Of a DNA stretch of 64,000 nt, positions 11,501-21,861 are shown in pieces. This DNA is from Eopsaltria australis. Its lineage: Eukaryota > Chordata > Aves > Passeriformes > Petroicidae. Below the pieces are notes generated by a model. That model searched no databases, was not told the origin of the DNA, and saw only the letters and a program-made list of their open reading frames with translations. How positions within the stretch are numbered: the stretch's first letter is position 1; every line of letters starts with the position of its first letter. The stretch spans positions 1,240,001 through 1,304,000 of the forward strand of contig JAVTVJ010000220.1 in assembly GCA_034509425.1 (NCBI GenBank). The letters run 5' to 3'. Made by a program: the position numbers and the translations under genes.

Positions 11501-14328
11501 CAAAGGCATTGCAGGGATGCCCTTTTTGGAGCTGGGCACGCTGCTGTGACATGAGGGTGTCACCCCTGCATGGGTTGGGGACCCACAGGTCTGCCCACTA
11601 CCCCGTGTGCCCTCTGAGCTGCTGGGGCTCTTCCCACCTCTGCCCACAGCAGCAGGCAGAGCTGGCTCCTGCCTTCTGCTCTCCAAGCAACAGCAGCTCC
11701 CAGGAGCTGCTTCAGCCTGAGCCATGGCTGAGCAGGACCTGGGGACCTGGCGCTTGGGGACAGCCAGATGGACACGCCGTGCTCTGGTGTCACCTCTGCA
11801 GGGCAGCTGGAGCAAAGCTGAGCCATGGTGGGGCTGCAGGCTGGGGGTGGTCCTGTGCACACTCCTCCAGAAAGGTGTTTTTGCTCCATCCCCATCCCCT
11901 GAACATGTTTCTCTCCCTGCAGGTTCATGAATCACCGTGTCCCATCCAACTGCAGGTACCAGCCCACGGAGTACGAGCACGCGGCCAACTGTGCCACCCA
12001 CGCTGTGAGTCCCTGCCCCTGCCCCTGCCCCTGGGCGAGGGAGGACAGTGCTCATCTCTCTGGGGATCCACTGAGGAACCTCAGGGGACACCTGAAAATG
12101 TCTGGGTTCAGCCCTGAAGCAGCCACTGAGAGTCTGAGGGCTGTGATGAGGCAGATGTGTGCTCCTGGGGGTTGGGATGCTCTCCCTCCTCCTGCCCTGG
12201 GAAGGTGATGTGCATCTCCCTTGCTCTCACCCACCGTGGCCCCATGGCCCTGGGGAAGCAGGCTGTGGGCTTGGTGGGGCAGGAGTATTTTCAAAGCTCC
12301 CTGAAAATGGATTGTTTCACAGCAAGAACTGTGACAGGTGCCCATGGGAGCAGCAGTGGGAGGGACCTCTCCCCCCATCAGGGTTTCTTTTGGGAGCTGA
12401 CAGTTCCCACTCCGAGTCCTGGGAGATGACTCAGAGGCAGCCATCCTCCTTGTGCCTTCCTCCTCCTCCCTACCTTCTGGACAAACTATTTTGGAGCTGC
12501 ACCACGCAGGGAGGGACCCTGCCTGCCCTTACGGGTGGCAGCTTTGACCAGAAGCTAAAGAAACACCTAAAAGGAAAAGTGGAGGCTCTGTTGTAGCTGC
12601 TCAATGGAAATGCAGAGAGTCAACAGCAGGTTTGCTTCCCCTTCCAGCTCTGGATCCTGCCCAGCATCCTCGGCAGCTCCATCCTCTACATCCTCTCTGA
12701 TGACCAGTGGGAAACCATCTCAGCCTGGATCTATGGCTTTGGCTTGTCCAGCCTCTTCATTGTCTCCACCATCTTCCACACCATCTCCTGGAAGAAGAGG
12801 CATCTCAGGTATCATCCCTGCTTGCTCAGGGCTGGGGAAGGGGGAGAGGGTCCAGGTGCCCGCAGTGCTGTGACCCATCTGTCTGTCCTGCAGGACTGTG
12901 GAGCACTGCCTGCACATGTTTGACAGGATGGTGATCTACTTCTTCATCGCTGCGTCCTACGCTCCCTGGTGAGTTACTGGGGACCTTCACCTGGCCCCAC
13001 TGAAGGGGAAAAAATCATCCTGGTTCCAGTAAATAGAGTTTCCCTCTCTGGCTTTGCCTTTTCTCAAGGCTGTACCTTACCCCTTTCCACAAAACCTTCA
13101 CATCCTATAGATCTCAATCTCTTAAAATCAAAACTTGGGAAGACCCTTTGGTGGGACAGCCACGGGGGTGAGGGGGTGAGCCCAGTCACCCACCTCACCA
13201 CAGCCCTGGGTCTTGCAGGTTGAACCTGAGGGAGTTGGGTCCCTGGGCCTCCCACATGCGCTGGATCATCTGGATCATGGCATCCATCGGGACCGTCTAC
13301 GTCTTCTTCTTCCACGAGCGGTGAGTGCTGCACCCGGCCCCGAGCTCCTGGGTGTGTGGGACCCGGGACAGGAGCAGGGACGTGCTGCCATGAGTTGCTT
13401 CCTCCACGTGGTGGCACCAAATAAAAAGCCAAAGGCCACCGATGTCCCTAAACTCCCAAGTGCCGGGTCCCGAGCCAGTCCACACATGAGGGCACGCGAC
13501 CTGCTGTGATGGCACTGCCACCCCTTTTCTTGTAGCACCGCTGTGGAAATTACAAGGCTAAAACTCACCCTCCCTGTGCCCCTGCTCCAAGCTGCCTCTG
13601 TGTCTGTCGCAGGTACAAGCTGGTGGAGCTGGTGTGCTACGTCATCATGGGCTTCTTCCCTGCCTTGGTCATCCTCTCCATGGTAAGGCCCTGCTGGGCA
13701 GCACTTGGGCTCAGCAGGAGGGACAAATTTGGATTTGAAAACCTGGAGCAGTTTGTCTCCGGTGTGTTGGCGCAGTCTCCAGGCTGTGTGATGGATAAAA
13801 CCATCCTGGTATGACGTGGCTCAGCTTGGTTTTGCCAAGCCTGCAGGGGCTTTGGATGCCCAGCAGGCACCACGTGCATCTGCCCCAGACCCCCTGCCTG
13901 GGCTCTGTTGTTTGGAAATTGTAGGATCACAGAATCATAGAATGGTTTGGTTTGGAAGAGACTTAAAGATCATGTAGTTCCATTTCTCCCAGGGCTGAAG
14001 AGGAGGGGGTAGCAGACAAGGCAGACAAGTCCAGAGCTGCAGCTGGACAACACCTCTGATCTTAATGGGGTGGTGGGGAGAGAGCAGACACCCCTTGGCC
14101 TCACTGAGCCCCTCCTGCTCCCAGCCCAACAGGGATGGCCTCCCGGAGCTGGTGGCCGGCGGGTTCTTCTACTGCCTGGGCATGGTGTTCTTCAAGAGCG
14201 ACGGCCGCATCCCCTTCGCCCACGCCATCTGGCACCTCTTCGTGGCCATCGGGGCTGGCATCCACTACTACGCCATCTGGAGGTACCTGTACCAGCCCGG
14301 AGCACTGGACACCAAAACCTCCCGGTAG
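33..14328 (+). CDS. MMD2: MMD2 (PAQR10), complete spliced coding region, 7 exons
   Basis: Monocyte-to-macrophage differentiation associated 2, a seven-helix membrane protein of the PAQR family; the Golgi-linked PAQR10/11 pair has been tied to Ras signalling. Coding exons: 33-79, 11923-12004, 12648-12808, 12894-12968, 13219-13320, 13613-13682, 14125-14328. All junctions are GT-AG and phases agree, giving 741 nt and 246 residues, the length known for human MMD2. Visible PAQR motifs: E34, N38 and H42 near the N terminus; H87, H104 and D107 after the second hydrophobic segment; and an HxxxH pair (H212, H216) plus H226 in the last helices. These His/Asp residues form the presumed metal site of the family. 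The C terminus reads DTKTSR. The start is the first AUG matching the conserved [12 protein letters not shown] opening and has G at -3. MMD (PAQR11) is the close paralogue, but the gene order with RADIL favours MMD2. Confidence 0.95.
2009..2483 (+). mobile_element. CR1 LINE 3' fragment, plus orientation
   Basis: The text runs from the diagnostic AACCCTGTGTTCAG stretch through GGTGCTGGAGCAGGTCC and AACAGGCTGCCCAGGGAAGTGG to a tail near AACAATTCTCTGATTCC. This is the last part of the reverse-transcriptase region plus the 3' UTR of an avian CR1 retrotransposon. It is 5'-truncated and has no open reading frame. Confidence 0.9.
2538..2568 (+). repeat. A-rich homopolymer tract
   Basis: Thirty-one bases, all A except one G at 2556. 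It lies about 55 bp beyond the CR1 fragment and is not that element's tail, since CR1 does not end in poly(A). Confidence 0.9.
5291..5313 (+). repeat. (CTG)7 microsatellite
   Basis: An uninterrupted trinucleotide run of about seven CTG units in MMD2 intron 1. It is not in a supported exon. Confidence 0.9.
7097..7462 (+). repeat. Two-copy tandem duplication, ~190 bp period
   Basis: The block 7097-7259 is repeated at 7286-7462. Both copies contain AGCTCCCCAGGGGTG, GTGGGTGGCTCTGCAGAAGG, GCTTCCCCATGGCAAACG and CAGGAAGGAA. The second copy carries about 12 extra bases after the first shared block and scattered substitutions. Open frames across both copies are a by-product of the duplication. Copy identity is high, so the event is fairly recent. 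Confidence 0.85.
10247..10369 (+). promoter_or_regulatory. Candidate CRE and RFX X-box cluster in MMD2 intron 1
   Basis: A perfect palindromic CRE (TGACGTCA, 10256-10263) lies next to AGCAAC (10247-10252), an RFX half-site. About 95 bp further on is GTCTCCTGGCAAC (10357-10369), an X-box with one mismatch to the GTNRCC-N-RGYAAC pattern. The function is inferred from motifs alone. It could be an enhancer or an internal promoter 1.6 kb upstream of exon 2. Confidence 0.35.
13923..13993 (-). mobile_element. Short CR1 3' end, minus orientation, in MMD2 intron 6
   Basis: Reading on the plus strand, GGATCACAGAATCATAGAAT followed by GGTTTGGTTTGGAAGAGAC and a region matching TTAAAGATCATGTAGTTCC is the reverse complement of the CR1 terminus. 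Only about 70 bp is recognisable. Confidence 0.85.
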
Positions 14329-17100
14329 AAGCCTTAAGGACATTGTTTGTGCCACCTGGCACATGGGGACACGGAGGGCAGCGGGGACACGGCCTGCACC
14401 TGGGCTGGCCCCAAACCGCCCCCTTGCCCCATGGACAGCAGCTGTTGGTGCCCTTCCTGCACAGATAGGAGAGCCCGCAGGTTGATTTTAAACATTTTTG
14501 TTTCTTAATCTCGGGAACTGTTTATTTTTATAGGCAAAGGTTTCAGAACACAGTGACTGACTGGGCTGGGGGTGATAGGGGAGTGACCGCTCGCTGGGAG
14601 CTTCGCTCATTCACCTGGTCTTGAGCCTCCCATGGGGCTGGGAACCTTGGCCCCACATGGCTCTGGCTATGACACCCTGGGTTTGGCTACTGGAATCCTT
14701 AGTGTGTGCCACTGAGGGGACTGGAGGAGTTGGGATGAGGAGAGAGACCCAGTGATGGAGAGGGACGTGGTGACACCCCTGCACCACCTGGACTGCTCAG
14801 CATTAACAGCTCCATCCCATGTCCTTGAGGGGATGCTCCATACTCAACAAGCCTTACAAGAGATTGAAACTTGAATCTCTTCCAGGGCGTCCCAGTCCCT
14901 GAGCACTGGGAAACCCTTTCTCTAAGCCAATATGAAGTGCACAACTCAGCACATCCCCCCTAGATGGACCCTGGGATGCCCTATGGACATTTTCTCCCTG
15001 GAGTGCTTGGTTTTCCTCTCCAGCCTCGGTGCCAGTGGCAGCCTGAAGCACAGCCCTGCTCTCAGGCCCTGCTGCACGTGTGCCTTCAGCAGGGAGCAGA
15101 GCTGGGATCCTGGCATCTCCCTGACTGGGGTCAGCCCATTCACTTCAGGGCATTCCCTTTCTCCTCGAGGGAGGGAAGTGAACCTCCTCGGACTGGGATC
15201 ACAGGGCTACCTGCCTTTTCTGCTCCCATTTGGCTGATGAGCCTATTGCTCATCAGATTCAATTCCACTTTTGGAAAGATTTCTGGCATTCCCGGGATTG
15301 CTGCAGGGCAGGAATGCATCCACACGATGCTTGGAGGTGAACTGTGACAGAGAAATCCCAGTGATGCTCAATTTTTAAAAGCCTAACAATGGCCACACAG
15401 TGCTAACACAGGATAATGAGACATGGAACATCCATCCAGCTGCAGGGAGCAGCAGAATGGGAAAATCACACCTGATCCTGCTCCCCAAAGCCCCTGGCAG
15501 AGCTGCTGGAGCCAGGAGGGTGTGGTGTGTGCTGGGCTGTGCCTGCACCTTCCAGTCAGGCCCCAAAAGCATCAGTTGCCCATCACCTCTTTTTGGCCTT
15601 TGGTTAATCACAGCTGCAGACGTGGCAAGTGAAGGAGATTTACAGCCACCATCCCACATCTCCCATTCCTCCAGCAGCATTCCAGAGCTCCCAGCTCTGC
15701 CCCACCTCCCACAGAGCTTAGCCTGTGGCACCCCAGGGCTGTGCCATTTTGCACCAAATTACCAAAGAGAAAGCATCTGGATACTCACCCCCTCCTGATG
15801 TGGTGGCTGTGGTTGCCAGGCTGGCAAAAATATCCAGTGGGTTTTTACTTCCATAGGCAGAAGGTTCTTGTGAAACCTTCTGGGAGCTGTACCCAGCACC
15901 CCAGCCTGGCGTGAGGCTGCTGGGGCTCTGTGCCCAGGGCACCCCAAAGCAGCCTTTGGGCTGGGACTGCCCTTGGGGTGATGGGGGGTTTTGGGGATGG
16001 GGGTGAACGAGCTGGTGTGAGCCCAGACTGTGCTGCTGCCTCTGCCCAGCCCTGGCCCTGTCGCCTGCTGCAGATGGAGGGGTGGAGAAGGACAAGCTGT
16101 GAGTGAGCAGCAGTTGCTGGAGCATATCTAGGGTTGGAATAGCAGGATACAGAGGTTCTACAATGGGAGATGCCATATTTTCTGTCTGGCAAGTCATAAC
16201 CCTGCTCTGTGCCTCAGTTTCCCCGACTGTAAAATGGGGGTGAAGACACTGACCTACCTCACAGGGCTCATGTGAGGACCCCATGAAGCACCTGGAGGGC
16301 AGCCAGAGCTTCACAAACACCTGCTTCAGTTTTCACTGAGTCTGGGGGACTGGGCTCCCAGAGCCACCGTGGGGCACAGTGACAACCTCAGCTCAGTGTG
16401 CCTGGCTCTCCTCCCCCTCTGTCACTAAATCCCATGGGGAACCACCCTGGGATCAGCCCATGCAAACAGCAGTCCCAGCCACAGGCAAATGTCCCCTGGC
16501 AGGGGCTGGGGATGCCCAGCCACCACCGTGTTTGTCCATAGGCTTCATCCCAAGGGATTTCTCTCAGAAACTGTTTTGCCATTGTGGTCTTTTAGCCCTA
16601 AATCTGTCCCGAGGGCTGCTGAGGCACAGGGAGGTGCCAGAAGGACCTTTCTGAGGCTGCTTCATCTCAGTCTCCTGCTGAAAATCCAGGGCAGGACAGG
16701 TGCCTGGGCAGGGATGGATGTCTGGGCTCTGATGGCAACATCACCACCCTGCCTTCAGCCTGGATTTGCTGAGAGAGCTTCTCTGTAACTGAGAGGCTCT
16801 GCCTCTTCTCTTGCTCCTAAATCCTCCCCTTGCAAAGCAGGTGAGGGGCACAGAGCAAGTTATGGGGTTGTCCTCCTATTTTATACTAATTTTAAATGAC
16901 TCATAACATTCAGGATGTTTGTGGAGGAGGGCTCGAGGGATCTTTTTAGCATCTCATGTTTTTCACCATCCATCCTCGTTCAATCAGTATTTTATATTTA
17001 ACACAGTATTGGGTCAAATACAAACAAACGTAAGGAAGATAACGCTAGTGGATTTTGTTTCCTGTGGAGTAGGATCGAAATAAAAACTCAAGATACCTCA
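14329..17100 (+). other. MMD2: MMD2 3' UTR and downstream sequence
   Basis: This stretch follows the TAG at 14326-14328. No AATAAA or ATTAAA occurs near the stop. The first canonical plus-strand AATAAA that I find is at 17079-17084, which would give a 3' UTR of about 2.8 kb; a variant signal nearer the stop is equally possible. No further coding exon is evident. An AT-rich patch at 16870-17170 stands out against GC-rich surroundings. Confidence 0.45.
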
Positions 17101-17447
17101 CTCTTGCCTGCTTGTTAAATCAAAATTAGTTCCCCTGCAGCATCTGGAAATAAACTCATTTTCTATCTGACTCATCCCACACGGCATTGCTCCCTGGTGA
17201 GGAGAGGAGCCACTCAACCAACTGCAGGATGCTGAGCACTGACTCACCTTGGCGCAGGGATGGCGTTGCCAGCTGCTGAACAAACAAACAAACAAACAAA
17301 TAAATAATCAATGAGTTTGCTGACAGTGCCCCTGTGCCCAGAGGTGCTGGCTGAAAGGCTCATCAGCATCTCACCACGGTGGCTTCAGTGCAGAGCCCTC
17401 CACACCTGCTCCAGTCCTGCCCTTTCCCCTCCTCCCTGGCTGAGTCA
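16897..17447. promoter_or_regulatory. Cluster of four AP-1-type sites (TGASTCA)
   Basis: TGACTCA occurs at 16897-16903, 17168-17174 and 17240-17246, and TGAGTCA at 17441-17447. Four exact copies in 550 bp are many more than chance would give (about 0.07 expected). The region lies between MMD2 and RADIL. A regulatory role is inferred. Confidence 0.3.
17279..17307 (+). repeat. (CAAA)n microsatellite
   Basis: Five to six AAAC/CAAA units followed by two TAAA units. A simple repeat in the MMD2-RADIL spacer. Confidence 0.9.
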
Positions 17448-18200
17448 GGATCGAGGTGTGGAGCCCCAGGGCTGGTGCTGCAGGGGGGTGAAGGATGCCA
17501 GAGCCACAGAGGAGGAGGAAACCTGTGGCAGACTGGGCAGAGGGTCAGCACAGCTCCCTGCTGACCCCACCATCAGCCAGCAGGGCCCACCAGCCTCTCG
17601 CGTGGGCACTGGCTGCTCTTGGAGGGAGAGAATTTGCCCCCATGCTGGAGCTGCCTGGCCTGGGCTCTGCACATCCATTGTCTGCCCTCTCTGCCATGAT
17701 TACACAGGGCTGGATTCCCCCCCAGGCTGCCGTGCTCAGTGGCTTTCCCAGAAAGCCAGGGAGGGTTCCCTGCTTCCAGGGGCAGCTGAACTCACCCCGA
17801 AACCTGACCCACAACTTCCACCTCGCCCATCATTTCTTTGCTGCTGGCGATTGGGCTGGACTGGGAGGCCTCCTGACTTTGCTTTGCTTTGGTGTTGCCA
17901 TTCCCAGAGGGTGTCTGGGTGGCAGAATTGCCTTCCCACCAGAGCACCCCTGGACAGGGAAACACCCCTTTACCGAAAGGAGACATTCTCACCAAGGGAA
18001 GCAGAGCATCAGTGACCATCTCACCTTGAACACCTGCCCAGTGCAGTCACGATCCATCCCTTACTCCTTCCAGGCACCAGCCTGGGTGCAGCCTCTGCAG
18101 TCTCCAGGTCAGCTCTGGAGCTGCTTTGATAAAACCTGTTTGGCCAAAGCCAGCCTGTGCTGCTGCCTGCACAGCCCTGCCTGGCTCGCCCCTGGCGTTT
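17310..18200. other. MMD2-RADIL spacer
   Basis: Unique GC-rich sequence between the simple repeat and the CR1. Several overlapping open frames on both strands contradict one another, and none shows a recognisable domain or splice partner. I see no gene. Confidence 0.6.
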
Positions 18201-18712
18201 TCATAGAATCCTAGAAAGGCTTGGGTTGGAAGGAACCTTAAAGCTCATCTTGTTTCAACCCCCTGCCATGGGCAAGGACACCTTCCTCTAGACCAAGATC
18301 ATCAAAGCCACTTCCAACCCAGCCTGGAACACTTCCAGGGATGAGGCAACCACAGCTTCTCTGGGCAACCTGTTCCAGGGCCTCACCACCCTCACAGGCA
18401 AGAATTTATTCCCAATATCCCATCTAACCTTGCCCTCTGTCAGTGGGAATCCATTCCCCCTTGTCCTGTCACTCCATGCCCAAAGTCTGTCTCCAGCTCT
18501 CCTGGAGCCCCTTTAGGCACTGGAAAAGGCTCTAAGATCTTCCTGGAGCATTCTCTTCTCCATCCTGAGAGAACACCCCCTGCTCTCCCAGCCTGGCTTC
18601 ATAAGAGAGGTGCTCCAACCCTCGGAGCATCTTCACAGCCTCACTCCAACAGCTCCACGTCTTTCTGTGCTGAAGACCCCGGTGATGCACGGAGTGCCCC
18701 AGGTGGGGTCTT
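18201..18712 (-). mobile_element. CR1 LINE 3' fragment, minus orientation, upstream of RADIL
   Basis: The plus strand opens with TCATAGAATCCTAGAAAGGC and continues through GTTGGAAGGAACCTTAAAGC, CAACCTGTTCCAGGGCCTC and the CCTGGAGCCCCTTTAGGCACTGG-type region. This is the reverse complement of a CR1 3' end, about 510 bp long. Its truncated 5' end lies 30-40 bp from the minisatellite at the RADIL promoter. The long minus-strand open frame across it and the repeats is not a gene. Confidence 0.9.
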
Positions 18713-18754
18713 AGAGAGTGGGGAAGAGGGAGGCAGAACTCCCTCTCCACATCC

Positions 18755-18962
18755 CGACCTTTCCCACCTCCCGACCCTTCCCCAAATCCCAACCTTTCCC
18801 ACCTCCCGACCCCTGCCAGTACCGACCCTTTCTCAGTGCCGACCCTTCCTCCATCCCGACCCTTCCCAAATCCAGACCCTTCCCCCCATCCAGACCCTTC
18901 CCCAAATCCCGACCCTTCCCCCCATCCAGACCCTTCCCCAAATCCCGACCTTTCCCCGATCC
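18755..18962 (+). repeat. 17-18 bp minisatellite, ~12 copies, at the RADIL promoter
   Basis: Units of the form CCCGACCCTTCCCCAAAT and CCAGACCCTTCCCCCCAT follow each other about twelve times, with degenerate copies at the left end. The opposite strand carries GGG runs in every unit (for example GGGGAAGGGTCGGG), so it could form G-quadruplexes; the plus strand could form i-motifs. It ends where the CpG-rich RADIL exon 1 region begins. Confidence 0.9.
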
Positions 18963-19152
18963 CGTCCCTCCGCTGCCGGCGCGGTCCCCGCGGGGCGGTG
19001 CCGGTGGCGGCCGCGGGGGGGCGCTGGTGCCGCTGTCGCTCCGCCCCGGCGGGACGGGACCGGCCCGAGGTCCCCGCGCAGCCCCGGCGGCTCCGGGCGC
19101 TGCCGCCGCCGGGGTCGCGCCGAGCCTGCCCCGCTCCGACAGCGCTCCCACC
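18960..19152 (+). promoter_or_regulatory. RADIL: RADIL CpG-rich promoter and probable non-coding exon 1
   Basis: Very GC- and CpG-rich sequence without a TATA box, typical of a broad CpG-island promoter. A strong donor, CCACC/GTGAGT, sits at 19152/19153. The next acceptor that fits the gene is at 26016-26017, so this would be a 5' UTR exon joined to coding exon 2. The transcription start site cannot be read from the sequence. Confidence 0.55.
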
Positions 19153-19493
19153 GTGAGTACCGGGGCCGCGGGGGGCGGAGGCGGACCGAACCCCAGGGAT
19201 CCCCCTTTCTTGCGGGGCAGATCCCCGCTGCTGCGTCCCCGGACACCCTCGCTGGGTCGGGAGGGAGCGTTTGTTTCCCGTCCCCTGGGAAGCGGAGGCG
19301 GGAGGAGCGCGGCGGTCGGGGCTTGTCCGGTTGCCGTGGGAGATCCGCGCTGCCCGCGGAGCCGCACCGGGCACGGCCGGCGGGAGGGCTGTGCCGGGAA
19401 CCGCAGCGCCCGGGGTCCCTGTCCCATGGCCGGGCACACGGGGAGCTTTCCCTGCATTGCCTGTCCCCGGGAGTCCGTGTCCCATCGCACATC

Positions 19494-19785
19494 CCTTGGG
19501 ATCCTCCGCGTTCCGTACCCCTTGGGTTCCTTCTCCCCACTGAGCGCTCCTTGGAATCCTTATCCCCATTCCATGCCCCTTAGGATCCGTGTCCCCACAG
19601 ATCTCCCCATCCTTGGGATCCTTCTCCCAGTCGCATGCCCCTTGGGCTTCCTCTGCCCCTTGCACACCCCCTGAGATCCCTTTCCCCATTCCACACCCCT
19701 TGGGATCCCTCTCGCCGTTGCATGCCCCTTTGGGATCCTGGTCTGCTTGCACAACCCTTGGGCTTCCAGTGCTATCCCACACCCG
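19494..19785 (+). repeat. ~28 bp imperfect minisatellite, ~10 copies, in RADIL intron 1
   Basis: Units resemble GCCCCTTGGGATCCTTCTCC followed by CCATTCCAC. About ten diverged copies of 25-34 bp run in the same direction. Long frames on both strands across this block are repeat translation, not genes. Confidence 0.85.
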
Positions 19786-21820
19786 CCATTTCACCTGTAT
19801 TCAGCTGCCTGCGACTGTGGTGGCATCCCAGGCCGTGGCAGGGAGGTGCTGAGATGATCTGTGTCCCTGAGAGGCTGGAGCAGTTCATGCTGAGTTGTAA
19901 CTTTAGCAGAGAAAACTCAGGGGAGTTCTCTACTTGCTTGGGAAGTGCTTATTTTCAGCTCTCTCCAGGACCAGTTAATTATCGCTGGAAAAAAAAAAAA
20001 TTATTGCTAAGATCTTATAATTAGGCAGCCCACGGAGGCTGTGGAGCTCGGGAGGCAGCAGGAAGCAAATGCTCTTTGTGCGGTGTTTCTGGGGTGTGTG
20101 TGTGAATAGAGCTGCCCGGGCAGAGGGCTGGCACTTGCACTGCTGCATTACCGGAGAGCTGGGGCGCGTTGGCGGCTCAAAAGACCCTGCAAAAATAATT
20201 ACAGGGGGGAAAAAACACCACCAAGAAAAGAAAACCTGCTGCAAGGACTCCCGTTGTCCTTGCGGAATCAGGTCCCAGACTGGTACAATGTTTGTGGAGC
20301 GATAGCTGCCTTTGGGACAAGCTGTGTTTGCGGGGCCGGGGCTGCCTTTCCACCCTGTTTGAACAGTCCCGGGGCCGCGGGGTCCGGGCTGCTGCTAATA
20401 ATAACGTGGTAAGGAGTTTACCCGCCCTGATCCGGCTAAAGACGGCACCGAGGCAGCCGTGGACATCATCAGCCTCCGATCTGCCCCTAGATTAGATGGA
20501 TAAACCTCGCACAAGGAAAGGCCGGGCTCTGGAGCGGAGACTCCATCCCGAGGGGAAGGGAGCGGGGGCTGCGCTCAGAGCGGAGGGGTTTGGGGTTTGC
20601 CCCGGCAGCCTCGGCCGTGGGGATGGGATCTGCAGAGGGGCAGGATTTGGAACAGAGGGGGCAGGATTTGGAGCCGGGGAGTGCACGTCAAAGCCGCCGC
20701 GTCCAGGGCGTTCTCATTTCCTTTGCTCTCCGAGTTCTAATTTGTTCCACATTGCGGTGCCGGGGCGGCCTCTCCCTCCACTTGCAGCATCCAGGCTGCG
20801 GTCGCTGCCGTTACTCCGAGGCTGCCACTCCAGTGGTTTCCATCCAAAAAAAAAAAAAGAAAGGAGGAAAAAAGAGAAAATTTTCAAACAAAGATCTGAG
20901 GAAACAGCTTTTGTGGTTCCTGTTCTGGGATGGTTATAGCTGAAATCTCGCCACCCATCCGTGCGCCGGGATGAGCCCCCGGGGAAATTCCAGATGATTA
21001 AAAAGTGTTTTAATGGTGTTGTTGCGCTTCCCAAAAGGGAATAAGATGACCTGGTAGCTACAGGTTGATTGGCTTGATAGCAGCCCCCCAGGGAGAAGAG
21101 GGAGAAACCTGGCTCGGGCTTGAATTGATTAAAGACTTTAGCACCAGGAATAAATTCCTGCCATCCAACGTGGCTCTATGGAAAATAACTCCTGGCAAGT
21201 AGAAATTATTTCAGTCTCCAACATGAGAGGTGACTCTCTGGCTGTAATACACTTCTGAGAAGCATTTGAGTTATGGGAGGTGATATTCTTGTAAAAATCT
21301 GCACTTTCCAGTATTAAAAAAGTCAATCCAGTCCAGTATTTAGAGCTGACATTACACAGTGTCAAGAAAGCTGGTATTAAATAAACGTGATCCATTTCCA
21401 AGGCAGTTATCAGGGAGATTATCACTGCTGGGCACTGCTAGCTGGTAACTTGGTGTTTTTATCACTAATCTGGAAGAAAGGAGATGGAAATGATTTCTGG
21501 AAAAACCTGGAGCTGACCCAGAGCAGCTGAGTGTTAATGGTTTGTACAAATCCGGGTGGTCAGCTGGGTGAGTGAAAGGCATCCTAACTGGAGCAGAATG
21601 GAACATGGAAATCTTTTACACCCAAGAATAATAACTGTGGCTGTAACGTGGTTTCCTGTCCCTAATCTGGATGGTAAATTTTCAGCTGGAGCTGCTTGCA
21701 TATGCTGGGAGAGGCAGCACAGAGCTTCACCAGGCAGCAGTTTGGGGGTTGCTGCCTGTCTGTCCCCATTTCTACACTGGAGAATTGAAAATTTTCAGGA
21801 TAATGTGAAATTTGGCTCAG

Positions 21821-21861
21821 GAAAAAAAGAAAAAAAGAAAAAAAGAAAAAAAGAAAAAAAA
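21821..21861 (+). repeat. (AAAAAG)n simple repeat
   Basis: Five to six units of AAAAAG or AAAAAAG in RADIL intron 1. Confidence 0.9.

Larger units (their letters stand above)
80..11922 (+). other. MMD2: MMD2 intron 1
   Basis: An 11.8 kb intron with donor GTAAAT and acceptor CTCCCTGCAG. No convincing coding exon was seen: the open frames here are short, overlap on both strands and resemble no family I know. Contents entered separately are a CR1 tail, an A-rich tract, a CTG repeat, a 190-bp tandem duplication and a CRE/X-box-like cluster. The remainder is GC-rich unique sequence in which I see no defined element. Confidence 0.85.
19..11930 (+). other. Upstream ORF overlapping the MMD2 start (spliced)
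   Basis: An AUG at 19-21 lies 14 bases before the MMD2 AUG in a different frame. It has G at +4 but C at -3. In the spliced message it reads 22 codons through exon 1 (19-79) and stops at a TGA made by 11928-11930 early in exon 2. It therefore overlaps the first residues of MMD2 and could lower its translation. Whether the transcript includes base 19 is unknown because the window starts at base 1. Confidence 0.45.

Noticed and set aside
18532..19794. 420-residue open frame on the minus strand
   Set aside because: It covers a CR1 fragment, two minisatellites and the RADIL CpG island. The product is repetitive (GKGRDLGKG-like), and other frames are open too because the DNA is GC-rich and repetitive.
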